From Impatiens glandulifera (lineage: Eukaryota > Streptophyta > Magnoliopsida > Ericales > Balsaminaceae): a stretch of DNA of 64,000 nucleotides. Numbering within the stretch: position 1 is the stretch's first letter; each line of letters begins with the position of its first letter. Location of the stretch: the NCBI RefSeq assembly GCF_907164915.1, contig NC_061862.1:4840358-4904357 (forward strand). The letters are read 5' to 3'. Below the pieces are notes generated by a model, which saw nothing but the letters and a program-made list of their open reading frames with translations, was not told the origin of the DNA and made no database searches. This document shows, piece by piece, positions 9,839 through 19,990 of this stretch. The position numbers and the translations under genes are program-made.

Positions 9839-10786
9839 CATATCTTCGAGAAGGTGAAGGCGTATTTGTAATCCCTTCCTATCCTTATGTCTCTGAGGTT
9901 AGGAGTTCCTTTGATTCTTCACCTCACTATCACCGACTCATCCATGGGGAGAATGCTAGTCCAGGAGAATGAAATCAAATAAGAGGTGGTAATCTACTAC
10001 ATCAGTAAAAGGATGATTGATTATTAGTTAAATTACTATTCCGTGGAGAAGGTCTGTTGGGCACTAGCTTGGGTAACGAAGAGGTTATACCATTATATGC
10101 AAGCTCACTCAATCAAGCTAGTGTCAAGACTTGATCTCATTCGTTTCTTGTTTCAAAGAATCATTCTTTTGCCGTGTCTGACCAAATGGATGATGAGGAT
10201 TTCAGAATATGATATCTCATATACCGTTCAGAAATTAGTCAAGGGTAGTGTGTTAGCTGATTTCCTAGATGATCAGCTAATTACTGTTGAAGATGACGAC
10301 GAAGAGATGATTTTCCCAGATGACGAGATTATGACCATTCAATTTGAAGCATAGAGGCTGATGTTCGATGGTGCGTCCGGCAAGCATGGCTACGTTATTA
10401 GTATTCTTTTGATTGATCCTTCTAGCACGTATAACCCTACTTCTGTTAAATTGGGTTATAGTGTCACCAACAACGAAGCTGAGTATGAAACCTGCATTAT
10501 TTGAATTAAGTTAGATGAGGAGAAAGGAGTTTGTAGATTGGAAGTTATCAGGAACTCAAACCTCGTAATCTCACAAGCTAGTGGAGATTGGAAAGTTAAA
10601 GTCGATAATCAACCTTATCACTCGTTCCTCATGCGATTGATAGCCAAGTATGAGAGTGTCACTTTCATTCATGCTCTAAGGTGTCAATATCGATTTGCTG
10701 ATGCCCTTACTACACTTGCGGCAATGACTCAAAATCCAGATGGAATCAAGATCAAGCCACTCAAGATACTACAAAGACGCAATTGA
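9839..10786 (+). pseudogene. pol: Tat-lineage double RNase H remnant
   Basis: The first RNase H remnant (VCWALAWVTKRLYHYM ... LVKGSVLADFL) is followed by a second, extra RNase H. The second reads LMFDGASGKHGYV (catalytic Asp), VTNNEAEYE (catalytic Glu), SNLVISQASGDW and FADALTTLA. A second, archaeal-like RNase H after the normal one is the hallmark of the plant Tat clade. Stops at about 9836, 10352 and 10503 break the frame. Confidence 0.85.
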
Positions 10787-11408
10787 ATTTATGTGAAGCT
10801 AGTGGTCGATAATGCTGATGTTTCAAGTAAACCTTGTTTTGAGCCCATCCAAACTTATATTGAAAAGGGAGCGTTGTGCCCTTTGTCAGTTTTCCACTAG
10901 TTATGTGGTTGTGGCATGTTCTCTCTATCGAAGATTTTTCGATGGACAAAATATGCTTTGTGTAGATCATGTAGAATCTACCACCATCATAGAAGAAGTG
11001 CATGTTGGGAATTGCGGTTCTCATATGAATGACATGTCCATTGCTAAAAAAATCATTTGGCTAGGATAATTTTATCAAAATTTAGAACAAGATTGTATTG
11101 TGTTTATCAAGAAATGTCATCAATGAAAGATTTATGCCATTCTGAAACACACTCTTGCCTCTTTTCTCTATAACATGACCTCTCCATGGCCATTCTCCAC
11201 ATGGGGAATCAATATCATCGGAAAAATTCACCCCTACGCTTTCAATAGTCATGAGTTCATTCTAGTTGCTATCAATTATTTCACCAAGTGGGTTGATGCT
11301 TCTTCGTTCAAAGTCCTCAAATTCTCTCATATGGCACCGCAAACCAATGAAGCGGTCGAGGCTTCTAACAAGAATGTGCTCTCAATCTTGAAGAAAACCA
11401 CACAAACA
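10787..11408 (+). pseudogene. pol: Tat-lineage integrase remnant
   Basis: The zinc-binding part reads VHVGNCGSHMND ... CIVFIKKCHQ with the usual His/Cys spacing partly lost. The core follows as WPFSTWGINIIGKI ... FILVAINYFTKWVDASSF, then a jump to MAPQTNEAVEASNKNVLSIL. The middle of the core is deleted. The fragment ends at 11408, where the next LTR begins. A later part of the same type of integrase occurs at 29690-29930. Confidence 0.8.
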
Positions 11409-11902
11409 TGTTGGGCCTTTGGGTCCAGCCCAATTAGGATTTTAATAAAACAAGCAAAATCTAAGAATTCTGCTCATTCTATCACTTCTAGAGAGAGAAG
11501 CCATTCTGCAAAGAAGAGAAGAAACAAAGGAGAAGAAACAGAGGAAGAAGAAGATAAGGAGGTAGTAGATCTCTTACATTTTCACCTTCAGGTTCCAATT
11601 TTTGTTGTCTTATATCTAGACTAGCTTGAGTCTAAATGAAATTGGTTTTCTCTGTTTGTATGCCTCAACTTTGGGTTTAAAGTTGAGAAGAACATTTGTA
11701 TCTGTTTCTTGCTTATAGTGAAATTTGCTGGTTGGCCCCGTGGTTTTTTACCCTCCAGGTTGAGAGGGTTTTCCACGTAAATCTGGTGTTGTTTTGTTCT
11801 GTGTTTGATCTTCTGTTTTAGACATGGATAACCCGTGCATTTACCCATCTCACATTGCTAGATTACAGTATAAAAATAATCTTCATTTCAAAATTCCCAA
11901 CA
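11409..11902 (+). repeat. LTR of a Tnt1-like Ty1/copia element
   Basis: It begins TGTTGGG and ends CCCAACA, perfect inverted termini, and is followed by AG and a PBS. The length is 494 bp. No second LTR of this family was seen. The element is inserted in, or fused to, the gypsy integrase remnant. Confidence 0.85.
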
Positions 11903-11904
11903 AG

Positions 11905-11915
11905 TGGTATCAGAG
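11905..11915 (+). other. Primer-binding site (initiator tRNA-Met)
   Basis: TGGTATCAGAG sits 2 bases after the LTR end at 11902, the normal position for minus-strand priming by initiator tRNA-Met. Confidence 0.85.
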
Positions 11916-11954
11916 TTGTTAGGTTTATTTTGAAGAGTACTTTTGTAGGTTGAG

Positions 11955-12737
11955 ATGGAAGGCAATAGAACAATGATCAGGTTGACAAATAATAACTGGC
12001 AGATTTGGAAATCCAAGATGGAGGATATCCTTTACTGTAAAGACTTGTATGAGCCGGTTGAAGGAGATAGTGCGAAGTCAAAAGATATGTCTGACAGTGA
12101 TTGGACAAAATTGAACCGGAAAGCAGTCGGCACAATTAGACAGTGGCTTGATGATAGCATGTACCACCATGTAGCAAGTGAGAAGAGTGCACATGAGATG
12201 TGGAAGAAGCTGGAGTCATTGTATGAGCAGAAAACAGCAGGTAACAAAGCGTTTCTGATTCGAAAGTTAGTAAATCTGAAATTCAGAGAAGGTGCTGGTA
12301 TTGCTGAGAATTTAAATGAGTTCCAGAGCTTGATTAATCAATTGTCAGTGATGGAGATGACCTTAGAAGATGAGTTGCAGACTTTATTGCTCTTGGGATC
12401 ATTGCCCGACAGTTGGGAGACATTGGTTGTGACAGTCAATAATGCAGCTCTGAATGGTGTTCTTATTATGAGTATAGTTACTAGCAGCTTGTTCAATGAG
12501 GAGACAAGAAGGAAGTCAACTAATACAAATAGTGCACAGGCCCTTGTCACAGAGAACAGGGGAAAAGCTGAATACCGACAACAATCAAGAGGCCATAGCA
12601 AGTCCAGAGGCAGATCAAAATCTAAGGGAAGACAGTGTTATCACTGTGGTAAAGAAGGTCACATAAAGAAAAATTGTAGAGCCTGGAAAAGACTTCAGAA
12701 TGAAGACAAAAATCAGAAGCAGACGCCTTTGATTTCT
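11955..12737 (+). CDS. gag: Tnt1-like copia gag, C-terminus lost
   Basis: The ATG lies about 40 bases after the PBS. The product starts MEGNRTMIRLTNNNWQIWKS, continues through the UBN2-type gag domain (MWKKLESLYEQKTAGNKAFL, LLLGSLPDSWE) to an Arg/Ser-rich stretch, and carries a CCHC zinc knuckle CYHCGKEGHIKKNC near residues 227-240. These are the hallmarks of the Tnt1/Retrofit type of plant copia gag. The open frame runs to 12767, but the last ten or so residues come from another element: at about 12737 the sequence joins the minus-strand coiled-coil ORF. Protease, integrase and RT are missing. Confidence 0.85.
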
Positions 12738-12739
12738 TC

Positions 12740-13690
12740 TGGGCTTCAGCGAGCTCTTCGAATGTAAGTTGTTGGTCGAGTAGTCGAGTCGCATCCTCAT
12801 TTCGTTGAACCGCTATAGCCGGTGCAACATCTTCAACTCTTTGGATATGTTGGGCCAGGTCTGCATCCGCTTGTATCGTTTCCTTTTGAATCCGGACTTG
12901 CTCGTCCTCGGCATCTTAAATCTTTTGAGCCGCGATTTCATTCGTCTTTTCAAGTGCTTTGTCGGCTTCCAGCTTTGCTGCTACCATCTCCGCCAGTTGT
13001 TCGGTGACCGCCTTTAGATCGGCTTCGGTCTTGGCATTCTTCTCCTCAAGCGATGTTATTTTTTCAAGTATGGATCCGGCCTGGACACCGGACTGAGACT
13101 GATTCCCTTCAATAGTATTCAGCCTTTGATTTGTTGTTATTAGGTGGAGATTTACCAAACCGACCTGTTGGTTGGTATGAACAATATCGGTCTCCAACTT
13201 CTTAGTTACGGCCTCTAATGTCTTAGTTTTTTCAGTTGTTTCGCCGAACAGAAGATCAGTAAGACCGTATTTTTCCTCAACGGACGTAATCCGTTCAACC
13301 GTGGCTTCCAGCTGTTTATCGGTAGATTCAATTAACTCGATAGATTTTGCTGTGGCTTCCTTTATTTTCTTTTGCCACGGCAGGATGGATTCATTGACAA
13401 ATTCCTCGATAATGTCCTTGACCCTATCCTCTATTACAGCCGGCACCAATGCATTGTCGGTTTGCGGAGATCCTAGCCGATCAGTGGGCGGTGTACCCAT
13501 TTCGATTTCGGTGCTGTTGATTATGGGTTCCGGTGGAGGGGAGGTATGTTCGGCCTCGTTCGGATTCGGACCTCCATCATCCTCAAGATGAGATCTGGAG
13601 AAAAGTGACGCCTCTTTGTGAGCGGGTTCCGATTCTAACTGTGCCAGCTCATCGGTTAGTTCCTGTTCTTTAACCGTTAGCATGTCCAGC
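12740..13690 (-). pseudogene. Coiled-coil tail, probable frameshifted continuation of the ORF at 13692-15035
   Basis: The minus-strand frame is rich in Glu, Lys, Ala, Leu and Thr with heptad-like spacing (VKEQELTDELAQLES, LEEKNAKTEADLKAVTEQLA), predicted as long coiled coils. It opens just before the stop of the upstream ORF in another frame; the first in-frame ATG is at about 13683. One base shift would make a single protein. An in-frame stop lies near 12914 (AAQKI-stop-DAEDEQ), after which coiled-coil sequence continues to about 12740. There it is cut by the junction with the Tnt1-like gag. No enzymatic motif was seen. Confidence 0.6.
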
Positions 13691-13691
13691 A

Positions 13692-15035
13692 CTAAGCCTG
13701 GAACGGGGAATCCTCCGTCCCAGGGACATATTTTTTACGAAGATGAAGGATATGGTCAGAAAGCTCTATCAACCGTGCATGCGGTTCGACCATCCTTCCT
13801 CTTCGAAGAGCGGTCACCACGTCCTTGGCTCTTGTAAGTTTGAGCACCGCCGCTTCCATGTCAATCATCTTCTCATACCTTCGGTCATCGGGATGCTCCG
13901 GTAACATGTTAGCAAAGAGGGTTTCCTGCCGAATCAGAGCCCATTGAAAATAGACGTCGCTTGCAGCGTGAGCCTGAACGTGTAGTTGATCCAATATTTT
14001 GGAGACGAGATCCTCTCCCAGTTGCCGAATGTGTTCATCCGAGGATTCATTTCTTTGTGGTTGCCTGCCCGAACCGGTATCAATATCATCATTTCTGGCC
14101 GATTGTTCTTCGACCACCTTCTCTTTCCCTTTGCTAGACCGATCCGCCTCAGTGCTGTGTGAGAGAGTCCGGCTAGAGCTTGAAGCCAAGTTTTCTGGAT
14201 TAAGTGTGTCAGTCTGAATACTAGCCGACCTGGTCGGTTGCGAGGCTGCCTTGCTTCCGGACTGTTCACCTACCGGAGCCTTCTTCTTCTTAGGCTTAGA
14301 TTTCCCTTTGCGGGCGGAGACCTTTGTCTTGCCCGGTTTATCCTCCGGTTTCAAAAAGTGATGGGATTTTATGATTTTGCTGGGGGAGATGAAAACGCCT
14401 AGGCCGGTTTCAGAGTTGAAATGGCGTATCAGTTTGCCGAGTGGAACGGCGTAACCCCACGACCGTTTGGATGATGGATCCACCATCTCACGTAGGTTAG
14501 AGAAGATTAACTTGGCCCAGTTGATTTTAGTGTCGTTGACTAAACCGACAATCATATCGATCTTCAATCGTGTGAGGCTATCATAGTTGCCTCTCCGTCC
14601 TTGAACCAACTTTGATAGAATCTCGCAGAGCGGTGTAAATTCCGGTTTGAGGGAGTTTTTCTTACTGGATACTGCTATCGGTACATCGGTATCCGAAACA
14701 TCCCGGTAAACCTCTTGTAATGTATCCTCGTCCGTAGGCACCGAGAAGTTGCTCCCCTCCACTGGTAAGTGGAGAACCTCAGCAACCGACTCCATTGTGA
14801 GTTTGAACAGTTTTCCGCCGATTATTGCGGTTATGGTTCCTTCGCTGTGTACGGCAGTTTGAAAGAATTCATTGACCGCTTCTTGATACAGAATGAACGG
14901 TCCATTCAAGAAGTGTTCAAGACTGGACTCAGAGATTTGAGTTAACACTCGTTTAGCTTCCGCCGATCCATTTGCTCGAATTTCTTCGAAATCGACTTGG
15001 AAGATGTGGGTAAAAAGCACAGATTCGCGACTCAT
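13692..15035 (-). CDS. Sirevirus accessory-ORF family member C, with basic segment
   Basis: The product is 447 aa. Residues about 1-235 form the same domain as the ORF at 27370. Shared points are a VDFEEI start block, HFLNGPFILYQEAVNEFF, a LHLPVEGSN segment, the CEILSKLVQG block and the signature INWAKLIFSNLREMV followed by GYAVPLGKL. A highly basic stretch, KTKVSARKGKSKPKKKKAP (near residues 240-265), looks like a nuclear localisation signal. A Ser/Thr/Gln-rich linker and a helical C-terminus follow. The start lies about 110 bases after a TATA box. The function is unknown; it may match the Pfam-type 'putative plant transposon protein' family, which I could not check. Confidence 0.7.
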   Translation of the reverse strand: MSRESVLFTHIFQVDFEEIRANGSAEAKRVLTQISESSLEHFLNGPFILYQEAVNEFFQTAVHSEGTITAIIGGKLFKLTMESVAEVLHLPVEGSNFSVPTDEDTLQEVYRDVSDTDVPIAVSSKKNSLKPEFTPLCEILSKLVQGRRGNYDSLTRLKIDMIVGLVNDTKINWAKLIFSNLREMVDPSSKRSWGYAVPLGKLIRHFNSETGLGVFISPSKIIKSHHFLKPEDKPGKTKVSARKGKSKPKKKKAPVGEQSGSKAASQPTRSASIQTDTLNPENLASSSSRTLSHSTEADRSSKGKEKVVEEQSARNDDIDTGSGRQPQRNESSDEHIRQLGEDLVSKILDQLHVQAHAASDVYFQWALIRQETLFANMLPEHPDDRRYEKMIDMEAAVLKLTRAKDVVTALRRGRMVEPHARLIELSDHILHLRKKYVPGTEDSPFQA

Positions 15036-15143
15036 TGTGAGTTTGAGAGACAGAGAGATTGAGAGTTTGAAAGCTTGAGAGATTCGAGAGCTAGAGAGAG
15101 AAAGCAGTTTCGCGGAAGAATGAAATAAAATGGCTAAAGAACG

Positions 15144-15151
15144 TATTTATA
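15144..15151 (-). promoter_or_regulatory. TATA box upstream of accessory ORF C
   Basis: The minus strand reads CTATAAATACG. It lies about 110 bases before the ATG at 15035, with a purine-rich, GA-repeat leader in between. This looks like an ordinary Pol II core promoter inside the retroelement. Confidence 0.6.
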
Positions 15152-15195
15152 GTCGCGGGATGGAATTCCAACCGCCGCGGACCGTCACATCAGGA

Positions 15196-15280
15196 TTAGG
15201 CGGGAGATTTCCCTCCAAAATATCATTGGGCGGCAAGCGATGGGCGGGAAACTTTGAGCGATAAGATTGAGCGGGAATGC
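15196..15280 (-). promoter_or_regulatory. Cluster of E2F-like sites
   Basis: Minus-strand TTTCCCGCCC (complement of GGGCGGGAAA at 15242-15251) matches the E2F consensus TTTSSCGS. Similar ATTCCCGC (near 15270) and TCTCCCGCC (near 15199) lie within 80 bases. All sit 45-130 bases upstream of the TATA box at 15144-15151. The sites are seen in sequence; binding is inference. Confidence 0.45.
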
Positions 15281-15526
15281 GGTTATTTTTGTAACCGTTG
15301 ATTAAGAGAGCGGTGTTTTAGTGTAACCGTTTTATTTATGAGGCGGTTATTTAACCGGTGATGAAGCGGTTAGCGATTTTAACCGGTTGAACATTTAAAC
15401 CGATATTTTAACTTTGTGAGCTTGAGCCGATTTTCGAACTTAATAATTTAACTGACCGTATGATTGAAAGACATAATTGATACCGATACAGAGATCGGTT
15501 TGAGATACGCAAAAAGGAAATAAAAA

Positions 15527-16228
15527 TTACATAACAGACATTTTAGTGAGTTTGTCAATCGCCACTTCCTCGTTGAGGACATTCGAGGGGTTCACCGGGG
15601 TACCCGGTCCAAGATTTGGATGGTGTGTACAAAGAAGTCGACTTATGTGGGGAGCATAGCCGAAACCTTTCTTTGTCTCGACCATGGTCTTCAAATTATT
15701 GAAGATGACCGATGACCAGTTGATGGGGATGTCGCTGACGATGTAGGTCATCATGTCGAAGACCTTCTTAGAGTAGTTCTGGTTCGGAGATTGACAGATG
15801 ATCAATCGATTGACAATCTCGTGAAGGAGTTGGATGTGACGGGCGAGGCGGGTTTTCAGACTGTAGTTCTCCACCGATACTTCGGTTCCGGAGAACATTT
15901 CGGCATAGTCAACTTCTGCACTCCCCACCCGGGATGGGAAATCGGAGAACCCTTCAGTGGACAGATTGAACATCCGGGAGAATCCACTTTCATGAAGAAC
16001 AAAAATGTGGGTTTTCACGACGGAAGTAATGGCATCGCCGAACATGGCTGCATTGTTGAAGAATTCCATCACTTCTGGAATGAACATGGGTTCGGATTCT
16101 TCGAGAAAATCACGAAGGCCGGTATCGTTGAGGGATTCAAAGAGGATTTCCCTCACTTCAACATCCTCCATGTTGAGGACGGAGTCGAAATCAATGCATA
16201 GATAATTCCTTAGGATACGGTTAGACAT
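15527..16228 (-). CDS. Sirevirus accessory-ORF family member B
   Basis: The product is 233 aa, full length compared with the 253-aa product at 27370, and uninterrupted. It shows the family pattern: IDFDSVLNMEDVEVREILFES, LRDFLEES, a LSTEGFSDF segment, HEIVNRLIICQ, then VFDMMTYIVSDIPINWSSVI and NNLKTMVETKKGFGYAP. No transmembrane segment, signal peptide or catalytic motif is evident. It has its own TATA box about 85 bases upstream. It lies between members C and D on the same strand, with spacers of 490 and 420 bases. The function is unknown. Confidence 0.7.
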   Translation of the reverse strand: MSNRILRNYLCIDFDSVLNMEDVEVREILFESLNDTGLRDFLEESEPMFIPEVMEFFNNAAMFGDAITSVVKTHIFVLHESGFSRMFNLSTEGFSDFPSRVGSAEVDYAEMFSGTEVSVENYSLKTRLARHIQLLHEIVNRLIICQSPNQNYSKKVFDMMTYIVSDIPINWSSVIFNNLKTMVETKKGFGYAPHISRLLCTHHPNLGPGTPVNPSNVLNEEVAIDKLTKMSVM

Positions 16229-16310
16229 TCTTTCAAATCTTGCTAAGAGAGAGAGAGCTTAAGAAATTATAAGTTGTTTGGAGGTATGTGGAATGATAGA
16301 GGGAGGTTCC

Positions 16311-16319
16311 TTATATATA
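16311..16319 (-). promoter_or_regulatory. TATA box upstream of accessory ORF B
   Basis: The minus strand reads TATATATAAGGAACC about 85 bases before the ATG at 16228. The leader contains a GA-rich run, as for member C. Confidence 0.55.
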
Positions 16320-16646
16320 TTTGAAATTGGAGGGAAAATATGACCATTTAATGCTAATATTCTGTTTTGTCTTATTAATGTTGGGAATATTTATGTTTCC
16401 AAAACTCCTTGGGAAGGAGTTATTTTTGACCGGTTGCGGAGCTCGAGGTGGGGAATCTAGTTGGGAAGTAACTAGGTTTGTGTAGTTTCCCATGTGGTTG
16501 GAATTCAAAAGTTACTTTTCATTAATGAAAGTGGAGTTACAACAAACCGAAGGAAACACATAGATTAACCGAAAAGATCATAATGGAGTAGGATGACAAT
16601 ACAACCAGTACATACAACAAAATGACCGGTTGTAAGAAGGAGTGAC

Positions 16647-17362
16647 TTAATTTCCGGAGGAGTTGAGATGTCGGTTCTTCTTCTTCCAGGCCTTCTCGAA
16701 CCGCTCATAGAAGGAGTCGTTGATTTCCCTGGTCACAACTTGGGACTGGTTCAGCCCCTCGCCCGGACATAGTGGAACTCCGAGTTCCATGAGTAGGGAG
16801 CTGATCTGGGGAATGAAACCGGTATGACGAGTGGTGATCATCCAGATCAGGATGTCGAACAACACCCTTGACCAGTTGACCAGGGTATCGGTTGTGATAG
16901 CGGTCATCATGTTGAAGACGGTGGTGCAGTAGGTGTTCTTGACATCCTTTCCCAGGATGGCTCGACCGAAGTTCAGAGATATTTCGGCTTTTAGTTCAGA
17001 CGGAACATCCAGATCGGTGAGACCTGCTTTGGAAGGTCGAAACATCTAGCAAAGTCACACTCAGAAAAATTAAACACGGTTCCTCCAACACTAGATTGAA
17101 TGAGGGTATCAAAGTATGGAGTACCGCGGAAAACCCTTGTGTTGTGGAAGAATTCCTGAACGGTTTCAGGGAAGATGACATGTTTGTCATCTAAGAAGGG
17201 TTTTAGACCGATGTTTCCAAGAGACTTGATCATTTTAAAAATCTCATAATGCTCTGTCCATTGAGTGAAATCAAAATCAACTTGGAGAATGTTTTGGAAC
17301 TGAGATATTTTTGTCTTAGTGAAATGATTTTTGATGTTTGTGGATATTTGGTTGATATTCAT
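16647..17362 (-). pseudogene. Sirevirus accessory-ORF family member D, frameshifted
   Basis: The first frame (17362 to about 17035) gives QVDFDFTQWTEHYEIFKMIK, LKPFLDDKHVIFPETVQEFF and FSECDFARCFDLP. A one-base shift near 17025-17040 moves to the frame giving AGLTDLDVPSELKAEI, VFNMMTAITTDTLVNWSRVL and HTGFIPQISSLL, ending at 16647. The order matches members A, B and C, but about 45 residues between the EGL block and the MMT block are missing. It is the first of three paralogues after the deleted gag. No clear TATA at a suitable distance was seen. Confidence 0.7.
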
Positions 17363-17689
17363 CTAACTTATATATTAGTTTAAGGATGATAGTATTATCC
17401 AGTAGGTAGCAGTTAATGTAGTCTATTGACCATAGGATAAAAGGATTTGCATGAATTAAGTATGTCTAAAACCTAAGGTGTGAGTCATAGGCCTTGACGG
17501 TGAGAGATATCATATCTTAACGTCTTTTAAGGTATGACTATTTTGCTTAGAAAAAGTATCTTTTCAAAACAGATACATCTAAACCCAGACAGTTGTTCCG
17601 CTTTTGTTAGGAGACCAAATAATCCAAAATATATTATATTCAAACCGGTCGGTTTTCAGTCATTGGTCCCGATGCGGTTAATTAGTGAA
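17363..17689. other. Spacer where pol would be expected
   Basis: Between the end of the broken gag and accessory ORF D there is only about 330 bp. No protease, integrase, RT or RNase H motif is present on either strand. In the intact element at 20247-29621 this interval contains a 3.26-kb pol. Confidence 0.7.
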
Positions 17690-18444
17690 TTCTTTAGTAA
17701 ATTCACAGGGAGAGTCAAATACGTGTTCCTCATCTTTAGTAAATTCTTCACAGGGAGAGTCAAATACCTATTCCTCATTTTCCATGAGACATGTGAGTTC
17801 ATTATCACTGTCACTGTGAGCCCATAAAGTTCCTCCATCATCGGCTATCAGTTCTTTTTGAATTTCTTTTCCTTCACCGGTTTGTTGGTAGTTATTTCGG
17901 TGGTTTTGATCATCCGGTTTCCGGTCATCCCGTCTTGGTTTTCTGCATTCCCACCTGAAATATCCCAAACAATTGCAATTATAGCATATAACATTAGATT
18001 TATCACCGTAGTTATTGTTTGTCGGTTGGCTTCTCTTCATGAATTTGCCAAACTTCTGTGCAAGCATTGCCATAACATCCTCGATGAACTGTTCAGCGGT
18101 TCTGATCGGTGCAGGAGCAACCGGTTCCATGGATGTGAATAAGGCCTTTGTAGAGGTTGAAGCTGAGACTTCATCTTCAATCCTAGATCTCATTTCAAAC
18201 TCATATGCTTACAGAAGGTATTCCTGTCCAAACCGTTGATGATGTGGTTTCTAGCATGGTTTTCCAGATTATTTCTTCTCCTATCTTCTTTTGTACATTC
18301 CTCCCTATCTTTATCAATATTTATCAGTCCTTCAGTCAGGATGAACTGCATCTCGTCATCCATGGTGATTAAGTGCAGGTGCATGCGTGCCTTCCAGTTG
18401 ACGAAATCATCACCTTCTAGCATTGAAGGCTTATCGAGAGTCAT
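17690..18444 (-). pseudogene. gag: Sirevirus-like gag with internal deletion
   Basis: The N-terminal frame (18444 to about 18210) starts MTLDKPSMLEGDDFVNWKAR and matches the gag at 1-663. It then jumps to the segment after the central gag region (RSRIEDEVSASTSTKALFTS), losing about 120 residues. The CCHC knuckle is kept as CYNCNCLGYFRWEC, but His is replaced by Tyr. A stop follows LMENEE, and the VFDSPCEEFTK segment is duplicated in tandem. The gag protein is therefore non-functional. It belongs to the same minus-strand element as the LTR at 18484-19613. Confidence 0.8.
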
Positions 18445-18469
18445 GCTTGCTTGGGTATTGAAACTAACT

Positions 18470-18481
18470 GCTCTAATACCA
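18470..18481 (-). other. Primer-binding site (initiator tRNA-Met), one mismatch
   Basis: The minus strand reads TGGTATTAGAGC, one change from the copy at 689-700, located 2 bases inside the LTR end. Confidence 0.8.
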
Positions 18482-18483
18482 AT

Positions 18484-19613
18484 TGTTAGGATTTAGGTCG
18501 CGGATGGAGGACCGGTGTCTGATCAAAGTCGGTTTGAGATTAGAAGGTCGGTTTGAGACTTAGTAAATTGATAAAAGTGATGTAAATCGATTAGGGTGGT
18601 ATGGGTCGGTTAGTATGGATCGGTTAGAATGTAAATCCAGCAGAAAGTAAAGAGCAAGACAAGTTTTTATGGATGTTCGGAGATAAAACTCCTACGTCAC
18701 CCCTTCTTCTCGAAACCGCGAGAAGGATATTCACTAAGGAATACATACGCACAATCCGATCGAGACTTATTTGCTGCTCGATAACACTCGTACAATTCTC
18801 ACCGAAATTGTAATCTCACTTCAAATGCACACTTAAGCTCTTTTAATTTAGAGAGATAAAGACCACTTATAACATGGGTTGGTGTAGCTCTTAAATATTT
18901 TCTCTTGTAACTTGTAACTGCATTTACTCCTCTTCAGCTCCTTCTTTTATAGGTGAAATGTGCCAACGGTCACATTTCTTTTCCTTGAATCTGATTGGTT
19001 GAGCAGAGGTTTAGTGATTCAGACCTGGCGGTTTAGGCTTCTAGTGCGTAGGTCAAACCGGCTAGGTTTGTCTTTTACTTAATGTAGCACTATCGGTTGG
19101 ACAGTTGCCGGCACCTGAAATGTTGTGCCTCTGACTTATCCCAGAATGGAAAGATCTTCTTCAGACAGTTGTCTGCATCCTGTAGAGTATCCTCAGACTT
19201 GTATGGATAGGGCAATGTTACAGTTTGTCTCTTTGGTATCATCTTCCGCAGATACTCAAAGTGTTTGTTTGCACCGATTTGTAGATTGTACTTAGTTTGA
19301 TGTTCTTGGCTTCTTTCTCTAAGTAGCTTCTTCATTAGTTTTCTGGATTGATGTATTTCGGTTTAGAATGTCTACCGGTTGTTTGAGTTAACCGGATGAC
19401 TTTAGGTTTTTCATAGCTTCAGGTTTGTTCGGTTTTGGTTACATCTTTTGCCTTGTCTTCTAACCTGTCTTGTTTTCCTGATTGGTTATGTTCTTGGCCA
19501 GTTGGGTTGCTTGATCGGTTGGATAACTTGACCGATCCTGATTCTTTAACCGTTCCTGCACAGGAAGTTTGTTTTTGTTAAGTTCTATTTAACCGGTCTT
19601 ATTTTATCTAACA
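18484..19613 (-). repeat. 5' LTR of the minus-strand Sirevirus derivative
   Basis: The LTR is 1130 bp and reads TGTTAGATAAAATAAG ... CCTAACA on the minus strand, with matching TGTTAG/CTAACA ends. It shares blocks with the LTR at 703-1244. No matching 3' LTR was found, because the element is cut at about 12740. Confidence 0.8.
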
Positions 19614-19990
19614 GAAGTGACTAGACAAAACAAAACGAAGTAGTGTCATTGACATAACAAATGTCGCAAGTCTATGTCAAAAGATGAATAAGTCCATTTA
19701 TTTAGTTATACATTCCTTAAACTATTTTTTATATATATTCGCTTAGATAGACACTTCGAGCATAAACTGAAATATTCTGGAACTACAAAGATAGTTATTA
19801 AATCATTATCACCGCATAAAAGTATTGCTCCAAAGTATGTTTAATTGGTTACAATTCTCTTTTGATTTTGCGCTATTAATTTCACTATTATTAGTGAGCA
19901 ATGATAGAATAATTCCATCATATTTATAGACCATTCTTTATTTTCTCGAAAATGGTGATCATCCTACCGGAACTGATCATCCTACCGGAC
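19614..19990 (-). repeat. Dispersed AT-rich repeat
   Basis: It matches, reverse-complemented, 33430-33730 and 40770-41080: the GACACTACTTCGTTTCG block, the CTTTGTAGTTCCAGAATATT block and the GGTCTATAAATATAATAG block. This is the sequence into which the LTR at 18484 was inserted. No gene was seen. Confidence 0.75.
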
